From Streptomyces rishiriensis (GTDB lineage Bacteria; Actinomycetota; Actinomycetes; Streptomycetales; Streptomycetaceae): a stretch of 64,000 nucleotides of DNA. The notes under the pieces are model-generated. The model ran no database searches, was not told the DNA's origin, and was given only the letters and a program-made list of their open reading frames with translations. A program made the position numbers and the translations under genes. Within the stretch, counting starts at the first letter, position 1. Every line of letters begins with the position of its first letter. The stretch covers positions 248,001-312,000 of the forward strand of contig NZ_JAUSWV010000001.1 in the NCBI RefSeq assembly GCF_030815485.1. The letters are read 5' to 3'. Of this stretch, positions 27,696 to 36,654 are shown in pieces.

Positions 27696-28790
27696 AAGAG
27701 TGTTTTGTCCCGCAGAGGTTGTTTGGTTCGAGGTTCAGGTGTCGCGCCAGTTCAGGGTGGATTCGCGAGTGAGTCTGCGGCTTATGAGGTCGATCATCGC
27801 CACGTGGATTATCGCTTCGGAACGGTGAGGGTGGGTTTCGTAGTCGCGGGCGAGGCGGCGGTGGTGCATCAGCCAGCCGAAGGTCCGCTCGACGACCCAG
27901 CGCCGCGGGATCACCTTGAACCCTTTGACGCCCGGGGCGCGTTGGACGACTTCCACGTCGATGCCCAGGCGGGCGCCGTGTTCAATGGCTTTGGTGCGGT
28001 AACCAGTGTCGGCCCATGCCTTGGTCACTCGAGGGTGGGTGGCGGCGATGTGGGACATCAAGTGCATGCCGCCGGCGTTGTCAGAGACGCTTGCCGCGGT
28101 GACCCAGACGGCGAGGAGTAGGCCGAGGGTGTCCACTCCGATGTGTCGCTTACGGCCTGCGATTTTCTTGCCGGCATCGATGCCCTGGCTGGTCGCGGGC
28201 ACGTTCGCGGAGGTCTTCACGCTTTGTGCGTCCAGCACGCAGGCGGTTGGCTCGCTGTCGCGGCCTTCGGCCTCGCGGACCAGGCGCCGCAGGAGGCCGT
28301 TGAGCTGGTCGAAGACGCCTTCCTTCTGCCAGGCGGCGAAGTAGCCGTAGACCGTCTCCCAGGGCGGGAAGTCGTGGGGCAGGTAGCGCCAGGCAATGCC
28401 GGTGCGGTCGACGTAGAGGATGGCGTCCATGATGCGGCGCAGGTCATGCTCGGGTGGGCGACCGATGTCGAGACCCTTGTTTCTGCGCTCGGCCCGCCAG
28501 CTCGTGAGCGTGGGACCGATCAGTTCCCAGCGCGCATCGGAGAGGTCGCTCGGGTACGGGCGGTGTCGCGTCATGTTTCGGTAGTACCGTCGAGCAGGCC
28601 GCCTCCCCAGGGCGCAAACGAGGTCAACCGGGGGCGCGTTGTGATCAGACAGGAGCGAACGGAACGAAACGGGTCGCCGAACGACGACACCAAACCCCAG
28701 CCCCACATCAGGCACGTCTGCCCCAAGGACCACACACCAGCTCGGTCTGCAAATCAACGCCAAACAACCTCTGCGGGACAAAACGCTCTT
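27696..28790 (-). mobile_element. IS5-family element, intact, TTA-flanked
   Basis: Ends match over 31 bases with one mismatch (AAGAGTGTTTTGTCCCGCAG... left, AAGAGCGTTTTGTCCCGCAG... right, inverted). TTA stands at 27693-27695 and 28791-28793. The length of 1095 bp and one unbroken transposase suggest an active copy. Its right TTA is also the left TTA of the next element. Confidence 0.85.
27735..28574 (-). CDS. IS5-family transposase, 279 aa
   Basis: Complete DDE transposase: PSDLSDARWELIGPTLTSWR start, LYVDRTGIAWRYLPHDFPPW, CVLDAQSVKTSANVP (first Asp), KAWADTGYRTKAIEHGA (second Asp) and WVVERTFGWLMHHRRLARDY (Glu). ATG 28574 places the start just before the conserved region. It is a close cousin of the neighbouring element's transposase. 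Confidence 0.9.
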   Translation of the reverse strand: MTRHRPYPSDLSDARWELIGPTLTSWRAERRNKGLDIGRPPEHDLRRIMDAILYVDRTGIAWRYLPHDFPPWETVYGYFAAWQKEGVFDQLNGLLRRLVREAEGRDSEPTACVLDAQSVKTSANVPATSQGIDAGKKIAGRKRHIGVDTLGLLLAVWVTAASVSDNAGGMHLMSHIAATHPRVTKAWADTGYRTKAIEHGARLGIDVEVVQRAPGVKGFKVIPRRWVVERTFGWLMHHRRLARDYETHPHRSEAIIHVAMIDLISRRLTRESTLNWRDT

Positions 28791-28793
28791 TTA

Positions 28794-29897
28794 GAGGGCT
28801 TTTTTTGATCCTAGCTGCGGTGCTTTGGGGTGACATTGGCGTCGGATCGAGTGGGGCCGATGAGGTTGATGTGGGCCGGGTTGGAGGAGGGGCGACCGGG
28901 CGGGCGTCTTGGTCTGCCTGCTCCTGTTTCATCCCAAGGTGCCGGATTACGCGCCGTGTGCTTCGAGCGCTGGCACGCGCGCCTGGGCCTGGCGGGTAGT
29001 CCCGGATCATGCCTGAACGCCGCCGTTACCCGAGCGATCTGTCCGATGCCCGGTGGGAGTTGGTCGAGCCGGTCCTGACCCCTTGGCGGGCCGAGCGTCG
29101 CGGCCGCGGACTGGACATCGGCCGCCCTCCGGACCATGACCTGCGCAGTCTGCTCAATCGGGTCCTCTATGTGAACCGGACCGGGATCCCCTGGCGCTAT
29201 CTGCCGCACGACTATCCGCACTGGAACACTGTCTATGCCTACTTTGCCCGCTGGCAGGAAGAAGCAGTCTTCGACCAGCTCAACAGCCTCCTTCGCCGCC
29301 AAGTCCGCAGACAGGAAGGCTGCGGGGACGAACCAACCGCCTGCGTCATCGACTCGCAGAGCATCAAGACCTCCACCAACGTTCCCGCCTGCGAGCAGGG
29401 CATCGACGCGGGCAAGAAGATCGTGGGCCGCAAGCGGAGCATTGTCCGACACCATCGGACTTCTCCTCGGAGTCCTGGTCACGGCCGCGAGCGTGCAGGA
29501 CTCCATCGCCGGCCAAGCCCTCATCGAGAAGGTCGCCGCCGAGCATCCCAATGTCCGCAAGACCTGGGTCGACGGCGGCTACGGCCAGCACCTCGTCGAG
29601 CACGCAGCAACCCTCGGCATCGACATGAACATCGTCCGCCGCGACCCCGCCACCAGGGGCTTCACCGTCCTGCCGCGCCGCTGGACGGTCGAACGCACCC
29701 TGGGCTGGCTGATGAACCGCCGCCGGCTGGCACGCGACTACGAGGCCAAACCGCATCGCTCCGAAGCCATGCTCTACCTCGCAATGATCAACCTCATGAC
29801 GCGCTGGCTGACCGCCGAATCCACCCCGAGCTGGCGCGGCACCTGAATCGCTCTAAATCCGGTAATCCGGGATGAAACGACGGGAGAAAAAGCCCTC
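28794..29897 (+). mobile_element. IS5-family element, TTA-flanked, adjoining the previous one
   Basis: GAGGGCTTTTT at 28794 and inverted at 29887-29897 form the ends. TTA stands at 28791-28793 and 29898-29900. It lies head to head with the preceding IS element: only one TTA separates them, so one element used the other's target duplication. Confidence 0.8.
29009..29846 (+). pseudogene. IS5-family transposase, frameshifted
   Basis: ATG 29009 opens RRYPSDLSDARWELVEPVLT, PWRYLPHDYPHWNTVYAYFA and CVIDSQSIKTSTNVP. At about 29437 a base is missing in GRKRSIV-(T)DT, and the second frame continues GLLLGVLVTAASVQDS, TWVDGGYGQHLVEHA and WTVERTLGWLMNRRRLARDY. The relative next door reads through in one frame, so the shift is a mutation and not programmed. 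Confidence 0.85.
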
Positions 29898-30197
29898 TTA
29901 GTCTCAATTGCGCAGATACAGCCACGTACGGGTGCGTACCGACGGTCAGGTCGGTGCGTCGGCGATGAAGTCGCAGACGGACTCCTGCTTCCTGCGGGGT
30001 TTGGACGGCGACCGCAAGACATCGACCGACGGCCGGCATCGGTACCGCCATCCAAGGCATCCTGCGACCGATGAGAGGCCAGTAAGCCACCCGCATCACG
30101 GCCACGAAGTGTTGTCATGGCGGATGAACCCTAGGAGGCGGGGTGCCGTAGAACCGGACAGGGAAGAGACTCGATAAACGTCAGGAGCTAGACGCTT

Positions 30198-30836
30198 ATG
30201 ATGCCCGAAGAACAAAATGTAGTGCTTTTAGCCCAGTTTTACGACTATGCAATCAACAATGGTGCTGACGAATCTGATGCAGCAACCATCTCCTTCTTGT
30301 CAGAAGGCTGCCAAATCGAAGAAGATACAACCGAAAGGCTCGCACGATCCGCTATCAAACTCGCCCTAACGGGCGGGCCGATCCTCGAGAGACACCGGAC
30401 TTGGATCATGATTGGCGAGGGATACTCGAACCTCATTGGGTATCAGTCATCCGCCTATGACAGCCCCGACAGGCCATCTGCTCCTCATACCCCCTCACCG
30501 TCGTCTTGTCCGAACCACCCCATGCCCATCCAACACGCCCGGTCGGACCAGCAGTCCGGCGGTCAGCGACCGAACCCGCCAGGGCCGTTGACCGGAGTGC
30601 CTGCTTGCTGGCCTTCTGCTGCGGCCAGTCTGCATGCCGCAGCGCACCATATGCCAGTTACCAGCCAGGCGATATCGACCCGCAGTTCTCCGGCAAGCGG
30701 AGCAGAGCCGGGGAACGCACTGCAACTGAATGACCCCAAAGGCGAGCTGGAAAGAGCTCGCGAGCAATGGATGCGTCAGTCAACTATCGCTATTGGTCAG
30801 GTCTGTTCGCCCCGCAGCACAGTCCCAGGCCGCTGA
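30198..30836 (+). CDS. Orphan protein with disordered tail, 212 aa
   Basis: ATG 30198 follows CAGGAGC. The first ~90 residues are low in G+C, acidic and helical (VVLLAQFYDYAINNGADESD, TERLARSAIKLALTGG) and look folded. After about residue 90 the tail is Pro/Ser/Gln-rich and disordered, with a last helix (ELERAREQWMRQS). This layout, a small helical head and a long Pro/Ser/Gln tail, recurs in other orphans of this window. The family is unknown. Confidence 0.6.
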   Translation: MMPEEQNVVLLAQFYDYAINNGADESDAATISFLSEGCQIEEDTTERLARSAIKLALTGGPILERHRTWIMIGEGYSNLIGYQSSAYDSPDRPSAPHTPSPSSCPNHPMPIQHARSDQQSGGQRPNPPGPLTGVPACWPSAAASLHAAAHHMPVTSQAISTRSSPASGAEPGNALQLNDPKGELERAREQWMRQSTIAIGQVCSPRSTVPGR

Positions 30837-30929
30837 GAGCCAATAAAGGGATGGATTTCCTGCACCGTAGGAAATAAGACTCCCAACCTGCACAGCCGCT
30901 AGTCTTCTGCGTCAGGAATCCTGTGTAAA

Positions 30930-31320
30930 TAACCGGCGAGGCGTTCGAGGATCTCGTCTGCTGTCTTGGTCCAGATGTGGGGCGGGCCTGTCCAGCCAAC
31001 GGTGTAACTCGGGTGGTGTGAATTGGCGGCGGCCGATGGAGAGTCGACCGTCAAAGGCGTGGTCGGAGGCCTGGAGTCCGGGCTTCCACCTCACTGTCCA
31101 GCGTTTGCGTCCCTGGCCGGTGAGGTCGAGGCTCATGACGGCCATGTAGAAGCATTCGAGGGCCGTGGCTTCGTGCGGGAAGAGCCCGCGTGCGCGGACG
31201 GCCCTGCGGATGCGCGCATTGACGCTTTCGATGGCGTTGGTGGTGCAGACGACGCGGCGGATCTCGGTGTCGAACTGGAGGAAGGGCACGAACTCGGGCA
31301 CGGCAGCCTGCACTCCGCTC
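30930..31320 (-). pseudogene. IS256-family transposase, C-terminal fragment
   Basis: EFVPFLQFDTEIRRVVCTTN and AIESVNARIRRAVRARG contain the catalytic Glu motif of IS256 transposases (T-N-A-I-E). They are followed by MAVMSLDLTGQGRKRWTVRW, typical of the end. The N-terminal three-quarters is missing and the tail is altered. Confidence 0.8.
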
Positions 31321-31324
31321 TGGC

Positions 31325-32582
31325 TTCGGGTCGGGTGGACGTGTCCCGGCTGCGGCGGGCCCTAGCCGGGGTTCCCTTGCCGCGGGCGGCCGACGGCCGG
31401 CTGGTACTGGCCGCGGACATCACCTGCTGGCTGCGGCCTGACGCGCACACCTCGCCTGAGCGGATCCTGTGCCACACCTACGGTCGTGGCAAAGGCCAGC
31501 ACATTCCCGTTCCGGGCCGGCCCTACTCGGTGATCTGCGCGCTGGAGACGGGCCGCAGTTCGTGGGACCGCACCGCTGGATGCGCTGCGGCTGGCTCCGG
31601 GCGACGGGGGTGCCACGGTGACCGCGCGGCAGATGCGCGAGCTCGTCGAGCAGCTGATCGAGGCCGGACAGTGGGGTCAGGGCGACCTGAACATCCTCAT
31701 CATGGTCGATGCCGGCTACGACGTCCCTCGCCTGGCCTTCCTTCTCGAGGACCTGCCGGTGCAGGTCCTCGGGCGGATGCGCTCGGACCGCGTTCTGCGC
31801 CGGGCCGCCCCGCGGCGCGAGCCGCACACCATGAGCCGCCCGCCGCGGCACGGCGGCGAGTTCGTCTTCGGCGACCCGGCCACCTGGGGCACATCCCAGG
31901 CCGAGACGGTGACCGAGACCCGCCTCGACGGGAAGGCCACCGTCCAGGCATGGGACCGGCTCCACCCGCGGCTGACTCACTGCTCTGCCTGGACCGCCAA
32001 GTTGGGTGCCCTCCCTGTCATCGAGGGCACCGTGATCCATCTGCGGGCCGAGCGGCTTCCCAGCGGAGCGACACCGAAGCCGGTCTGGCTGTGGTGGTCG
32101 GGCACCAGTGCCACCGCCGCGGACGTGGACCGACGCTGGCAGGCATTCCTGCGGCGATTCGACATCGAGCTCACATTCCGGTTCCTCAATCAGACCCTGG
32201 GCTGGACCTGCCCGAAGATCCGGACTCCCGAGACGGCCGACCGATAAACCTGGCTGATCCTCGCCGTCTATGCCCAGCTCCGGCTCGCCCGGCCGCCGGC
32301 AGCCAATCTTCGACGCCCCTGGGAACGATCCAGCGAACCGCACAAGCTCAATCCCGCCCGCGTCCGCCGCGACTTCCGGCACCTGCGCCCCAAGGCCGCG
32401 TGCCCGGCCGGCGCACCGAAACCCACCAGCCCAGGACCGGGACGGCCGCCAGGCCGCAAGAACACTCGCCCCACTCCGCGTCACGACGTCCGCACAGTCC
32501 ACAAACGGACACTGGACAACGGACCTGTGTCCCTGCCCCGGTGCTGTCCAGATCGCCATCACGACGTGGTCGCCCAATGGTG
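31325..32582 (+). pseudogene. Actinobacterial transposase (NF041680 type), decayed
   Basis: Recognisable stretches: VDVSRLRRALAGVPLPRAAD, CHTYGRGKGQHIPVPGRPYS, then after a shift near 31560 ILIMVDAGYDVPRLAFLLED, VLGRMRSDRVLRRAAPR, WDRLHPRLTHCSAWTAK and RWQAFLRRFDIELTFRFLNQ. A TAA at 32245-32247 stands where the family has a Trp. The frame then goes on (TWLILAVYAQLRLARPPAAN) to 32582. The 5' quarter is missing. Confidence 0.8.
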
Positions 32583-32966
32583 ATCACCGCCCTCCGCTGC
32601 CCCGGCTCTGGCTGCGGGCCAGCGCCGGGGCGAGGCACAGCGCGTGAAGGATCCGCTGGTCAGCCGCCGTCAGATGGAGCGAGGGACACGCTGTCGGTAT
32701 CGGTCCCTCTGCCCCTACCGACGGGAGTGAACCAGTTTGAGCCGCTGCGCGTACCCCATATTGAGGCACCCACTCTTCGAGCCCGAGAAAACGCCGTAAA
32801 GATTTCCCTATCCGACAAAGATCAGAAGAGATCGGCACCCGAACCGCCCGAGTCTGCCCACGTACACGAATGGTCACAGGTTCGGGATGAGTACACCCAA
32901 GGCGGACACGCAAAAGACGAGATCGCACATGCGATCACATGAATTTCAGCATCAGAAAGTGACGGA
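32583..32966. other. Transition to lower G+C; no clear gene
   Basis: A frame ending at 32942 reads well only in its last ~70 codons (VPHIEAPTLRARENAVKISL, HEWSQVRDEYTQGG) and may be the tail of a lost orphan gene. It has no usable start. The promoter of the lipoprotein gene at 32967 should lie here. Confidence 0.35.
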
Positions 32967-33710
32967 ATGCTGCAGAGAAAAATTCGCACGATCGCAGGCG
33001 CTCTACTGATGGCAGTGCTCGCCCTGTCCGCGTGTGACGCCAAACCGAATGCCGGGCAGACCGAAGAGCGCGGCACGATTTCCAACGCATCACCGCAAAT
33101 AGGAACAAAGGATGGGGATCAAGAGCAGGATGACATCGCCGTAGTGGTTTGCACAGAGCAATCACTCAATGGCGAGTGTGATCAGCGCCTGCCCCTCGAC
33201 AGTCCGGATCTCTTCAGGGTTTCCGACGGACGCTTCGTCGACAATATTACGTCGATAAAGACGCTCGATCACGCGATGTGCTTTTATACTGAGCCCCTGC
33301 ACACCGGCATCCAGTTTACGGTGCCGGCGAACACCGAGGTATCGAATCTCGGTGACGGCAGCTTCGGCGACGTGGACAATCACATCCGATCTTTTGCGCC
33401 AGCGCCGTGCTCTACCGTCGTAGTCTGCGACGAGCCGCAACTCGGAGGGCAGTGCTACGAACATCTCCCCATCAGCATGCCTGAACTCTTTTCTTTTGGA
33501 ATAGACTTCAACGATAAAACCACGTCGCTACAGACCCTCGAAACCGGCATGTGCTTCTACACCGACTTGAACTACAAGGGTCGCGCCTTCGAAGTCCTTC
33601 CCGGCAAGGAGATTGCAGACCTAAGCGAGAGTCTGCCCAAGTTCAACGACTCCATCTCGTCTTACGGCCCCGCACCCTGCTCAACCGAATCCGAAATCAC
33701 CGTAGAGTGA
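32967..33710 (+). CDS. Lipoprotein with two peptidase-inhibitor I36-like domains, 247 aa
   Basis: A signal peptide with lipobox L-S-A-C (Cys23) predicts a lipid-anchored outer-face protein. Two similar beta/gamma-crystallin-like domains follow. Domain 1 is residues 60-148 (Cys62, 71, 105, 148) and domain 2 is 152-238 (Cys154, 163, 196, 238). Each has V-V-C, C-F-Y-T and a G-x-x-F-x-V strand, the layout of I36 metalloproteinase inhibitors such as SMPI. Four cysteines per domain suggest two disulfides each. Family members inhibit proteases or are structural, and activity here is not shown. The gene is lower in G+C than its neighbours. Confidence 0.8.
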   Translation: MLQRKIRTIAGALLMAVLALSACDAKPNAGQTEERGTISNASPQIGTKDGDQEQDDIAVVVCTEQSLNGECDQRLPLDSPDLFRVSDGRFVDNITSIKTLDHAMCFYTEPLHTGIQFTVPANTEVSNLGDGSFGDVDNHIRSFAPAPCSTVVVCDEPQLGGQCYEHLPISMPELFSFGIDFNDKTTSLQTLETGMCFYTDLNYKGRAFEVLPGKEIADLSESLPKFNDSISSYGPAPCSTESEITVE

Positions 33711-34375
33711 CGCCGGATCATCAACTCTGACGTGAGAGTCGGCAGTCGCATCAGAAGACCTGCAGTGATCGGTACCGCTGTCTTTGGCCGTGGCTGCAGT
33801 GCTCGGAGGGGTCGTTGATACCCGGCAGCTGCCGACGCGTCCGAGGCTCCCGCGCAACGGCCGGGGCCGTTAGCAGCACAGAAAGAACTGGGCGCCGACA
33901 CTCTTGCGGTCGGAACCGTTGAACCGTCCTTCGCCTCAGTGCGTTGTAGCAGCAAGCCAGGCGCCCGAGGCCAGGGCAAAATCTCACGGATCCGGCACTT
34001 CAATTGCACGTCAAAACAGTGGAAAGAGTTCTCATGACCGATCGCCCTGGAGTGGCATTGATAGCCCTGGCAGCATCCAATACGGCTATTGCAGTCCTCA
34101 GTATGAATCGCCATGCTGAGAGCCGCGGCCACGGCGGCGGCGTTGGCGACAGCGAAGGCCGCAGCTACTATGCGACACAACCTGGCCCCACCCAGAAATA
34201 GCAGCCCCGGCGTGGGGGGGGCAGCAACCATACAGTACGCGGCCCTCGCTGCAGCGACCGTGCGCAGGGATCCGGTGACAGCGATCGGTGCAGCGGCGGT
34301 CAGCGCTACTGCGGCCATCGCGATGTGCGGGAACCCACCGAACCGTCCGGGAATTCAACGCTAGATGCGCCGTCC
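33711..34375. other. Mostly non-coding stretch with one candidate small gene
   Basis: Beyond the candidate at 34034-34201 I see only Ala-rich frames without family likeness. Confidence 0.4.
34034..34201 (+). CDS. Candidate single-span peptide, 55 aa
   Basis: ATG 34034 foll­ows a GGAAAGAG about 10 bases upstream. The peptide has a hydrophobic segment VALIALAASNTAIAVLSM near its start and a polar Gly/Ser-rich tail. It could be a small membrane peptide or chance. Confidence 0.25.
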   Translation: MTDRPGVALIALAASNTAIAVLSMNRHAESRGHGGGVGDSEGRSYYATQPGPTQK

Positions 34376-34720
34376 CCGCGCTCCATTCCGGCGGGGTGGC
34401 CCGGTAGTAGGTGTCGTTGTAGTCGCCGTCGCCGTCGCCGGCCAGCACGTACGCCTTCTGGTGCGAGCTGGTGCAACAGGTGGTGCAGGCGTGGCTGAGG
34501 TGGTGGTCGACCCGGACGATCCGGGCTGACTCGATTCCGAGGCGGGCAAGGCCATCTCGGTCAGGGTGTGCGGTATGCGGCCGATGCCGCCGACGTTCGC
34601 TTCGGCCATGATGAACTCGCCGGGCCCGTCCAGGTTCTGGCTGACTGTTCGGATTCAGCCCCAACGTACTCCCGGCACGCGCGCAGAACATCATCGGTGT
34701 ACCGCGCACGGATCGACGAC
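34376..34720 (-). pseudogene. Carbamoyltransferase (NodU/CmcH-like) fragment, frameshifted
   Basis: Pieces in three frames join as DDVLRACREYVGAES, FIMAEANVGGIGRIPHTLTE, then LARLGIESARIVRVDHHLSH and AYVLAGDGDGDYNDTYYRAT. The H-H-L-S-H-A followed by an aspartate-rich D-G-D-G-D resembles the metal-binding site of the NodU/CmcH carbamoyltransferases. No start, and nothing after about 34376, is preserved. Moderate likeness only. Confidence 0.45.
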
Positions 34721-35296
34721 TGGGCCGGGCGGTGCATGCAAGCCCAGGCCACGCCGGAGCCGCTCACCCACGTTGCAGCTGCTGCACGGCGGCGTGGACG
34801 CCAATGCCTCCGTCGAGGATCACCGTGCCCTTCAGGTGCCCGAAGGCGCCTGCAAGTACTCGTACGCTCTGCGTTGGGGCTGCCGGGCGACCAGAGACAG
34901 GGCGGGCCACTTCTCGAAGAAGCGCCCGCCCCGGTCGGCTGGCTCGATGAAGTGGGCCGACAGCTCGACGCGCCGCTGGTGGATCCGGAGCCCGGCCGCC
35001 CCCGCCACCGGCCAGCGGTGGGGGCCCTGTGTGCGACGACCGCAGGCGCCCGGCCGTCAGCGCCTGCATCTGGACCCGCGTCACCGCAGGCGAGCCCGAC
35101 TTCGCACCCTGCCCGCCGCACATCGCCCCCCGCCCCCCAACTACGCGCAGTCCGGACCCGGGAGCGACACAACGTCCTCCCCTGTGGCTTTAGCGGAACT
35201 TCCGCTCGCCGTGGAGACGGAAGTCCTGGCGATCGTCGGCCCCGTGACGACATTTGTACAAGACCGAGGACCGGCAGCCCGAGCACCCTCCTGTGC
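34721..35296. other. No recognisable gene
   Basis: High-G+C sequence with long but uninformative open frames on both strands. A short stretch on the minus strand (GTVILDGGIGVHAAV) looks coding but is too little to name. Confidence 0.35.
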
Positions 35297-36105
35297 ATGG
35301 GTACCTACGGCGGTAAGCATGTGCACGGGATACACATGGTCCACGACGGCCCGCGGGAGGCACCGCCGCTCGTGCTCATCCACGGATCGGGGGCCTCGGG
35401 CAGCTCCTGGGACCCGGTAGTGCCGGCACTGGCCAGCCGGTACCACGTCATCCGGATCGACCTCCCGGGCCACGGTCAGTCCCCGCCCGCGCCGTCGTAC
35501 GACGTGCCTGAGCAGGCAGCCGGCCTGGCCGCGGTCCTCGATGAGCTCGGCCTTCGTCGCGTCACCGTGGCCGGGCACTCCAGCGGCGGATACATCGGCA
35601 CCGCCCTCGCCGAACAGCGCCCGGACCTGGTGGGTGCGCTCGCACTGATCAGCAGTGGCCCGAGTCACGACGCACTCCTTCCGCGGCCCATCCTCCTGCG
35701 GGTCCTGATCGGCCCGCCGCTCGGCCCGCTCCTATGGAGAATCCGATCCGACGCGATGCTCCGCCGGGGGGTGACCGCGGTGTGCAACCGCCCGGTGGAC
35801 GTCCCGGACGACCTGGTCGCCGACGTACGGGGCATTGGCTACCGCACGTTAGGGCGGTGCTGCGCCACAACGGCGCGTACATCGCCGAGAGACGCGTACC
35901 CGCGCGCCTGACCGCACTCGGCGTCCCGGTTCTGGTGATCTTCGGCGCTGCCGACCGCCGCTGGGATCCGTCTTCGGCGCACCAGTACGCCACGGTGCTG
36001 AACGCGCGAGTCGAGCAGCTGCCCGACGTCGGGCACTTCCCCATGCTCGAAGCGCCGGAGGCGACCGGCGAGTTGCTGCTGCGCTTCGCGGCGAACGGCC
36101 GCTGA
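35297..36105 (+). pseudogene. Alpha/beta hydrolase, one frameshift
   Basis: From ATG 35297 the fold is clear: LVLIHGSGASGSSWDPV (oxyanion loop), RIDLPGHGQS, the nucleophile elbow VAGHSSGGYIG (Ser95) and ALISSGP. Near 35845 a base is lost, and the second frame gives RAVLRHNGAYIAERRVPARL, LVIFGAADRRWDP (acid Asp) and LPDVGHFPMLEAPE (catalytic His), ending at 36105. Reading across the shift gives a full-length serine hydrolase of about 270 aa. The substrate is unknown. Confidence 0.8.
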
Positions 36106-36128
36106 CACCCATCGCCTGGCCTGGTGCT

Positions 36129-36387
36129 GTGAAGTCCACCGAATCACCACCTGACTGGGCGTCGGTAGAGGTCGCCGTGCCCCGGCAGCCGGGCCGGCTG
36201 CCGGGGATCAGCATGGCTGGGTTCCGCCAACGTGCTCCGGCGCGCGTGGATATCGCCATGGTCGCGCACCCCTCGGTCACTCTGTTCGTGGACCTGAGCG
36301 ACGGAGACAGCCTTGTCTACGACGCCCACGGCCGACGCGAATGCGGCAGCACGATCGTGGGACGGTACCGGGCGACCTTCGGCTCGG
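36129..36387 (+). pseudogene. AraC-type regulator, first part (split by IS110)
   Basis: RQRAPARVDIAMVAHPSVTL, FVDLSDGDSLVYDAHGRREC and GSTIVG match the N-terminal sensor half of Streptomyces AraC-type regulators. The frame then enters a G-rich tract encoding Gly/Arg repeats and is cut by an IS110 element. The continuation appears on the other side of that element at 39715. The DNA-binding half is not found. Confidence 0.55.
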
Positions 36388-36433
36388 AGGCCGGGCGGCC
36401 GGGCGGCCGGGGGGGCCGGGGGGGCCGGGGGGG
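36388..36433 (+). repeat. G-rich tract (GGCCGGGGGGG repeats), left of IS110-B
   Basis: Five short G runs separated by CC, able to form G-quadruplexes. A matching tract (39694-39714) stands on the far side of the nested IS110 elements, so it probably was one tract that served as insertion site. Confidence 0.7.
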
Positions 36434-36484
36434 TGTCTCTATGTCCGTCAAGGACGTGGTGCCTGGTGTGCGGGTGTTTGGGGT

Positions 36485-36632
36485 GTCATGCGGCGAGGGT
36501 GATGGCGGGCGTTCTGGACTCGTAGTAGGTGCCGTCACGGAGCATGGCGAACAGGACGCTGATGCGTTGGCGGGCGAGTCGGAGGAGGGCCTGGGTATGG
36601 GTCTTTCCGCGTGCTCTTTGCCGGTCGTAGTA
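36485..36632 (-). pseudogene. IS110-B transposase, 3' exon-like piece
   Basis: The minus strand reads YYDRQRARGKTHTQALLRLA, RQRISVLFAMLRDGTYYESR and a short tail to TGA at 36485. This is the usual IS110 C-terminus and continues ADTASR-T from 38367 after the nested element is removed. Confidence 0.85.
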
Positions 36633-36654
36633 GACACCTCACGGTGTCAAGCCA

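Noticed and set aside
29009..29846. Programmed frameshifting in this IS5 transposase
   Set aside because: No slippery run lies at the shift, and the close relative next door is a single frame.
31023..32942. A 639-codon open frame
   Set aside because: Only 31325-31560 of it follows the real transposase frame. The rest is a shifted reading of the same gene plus non-coding sequence.
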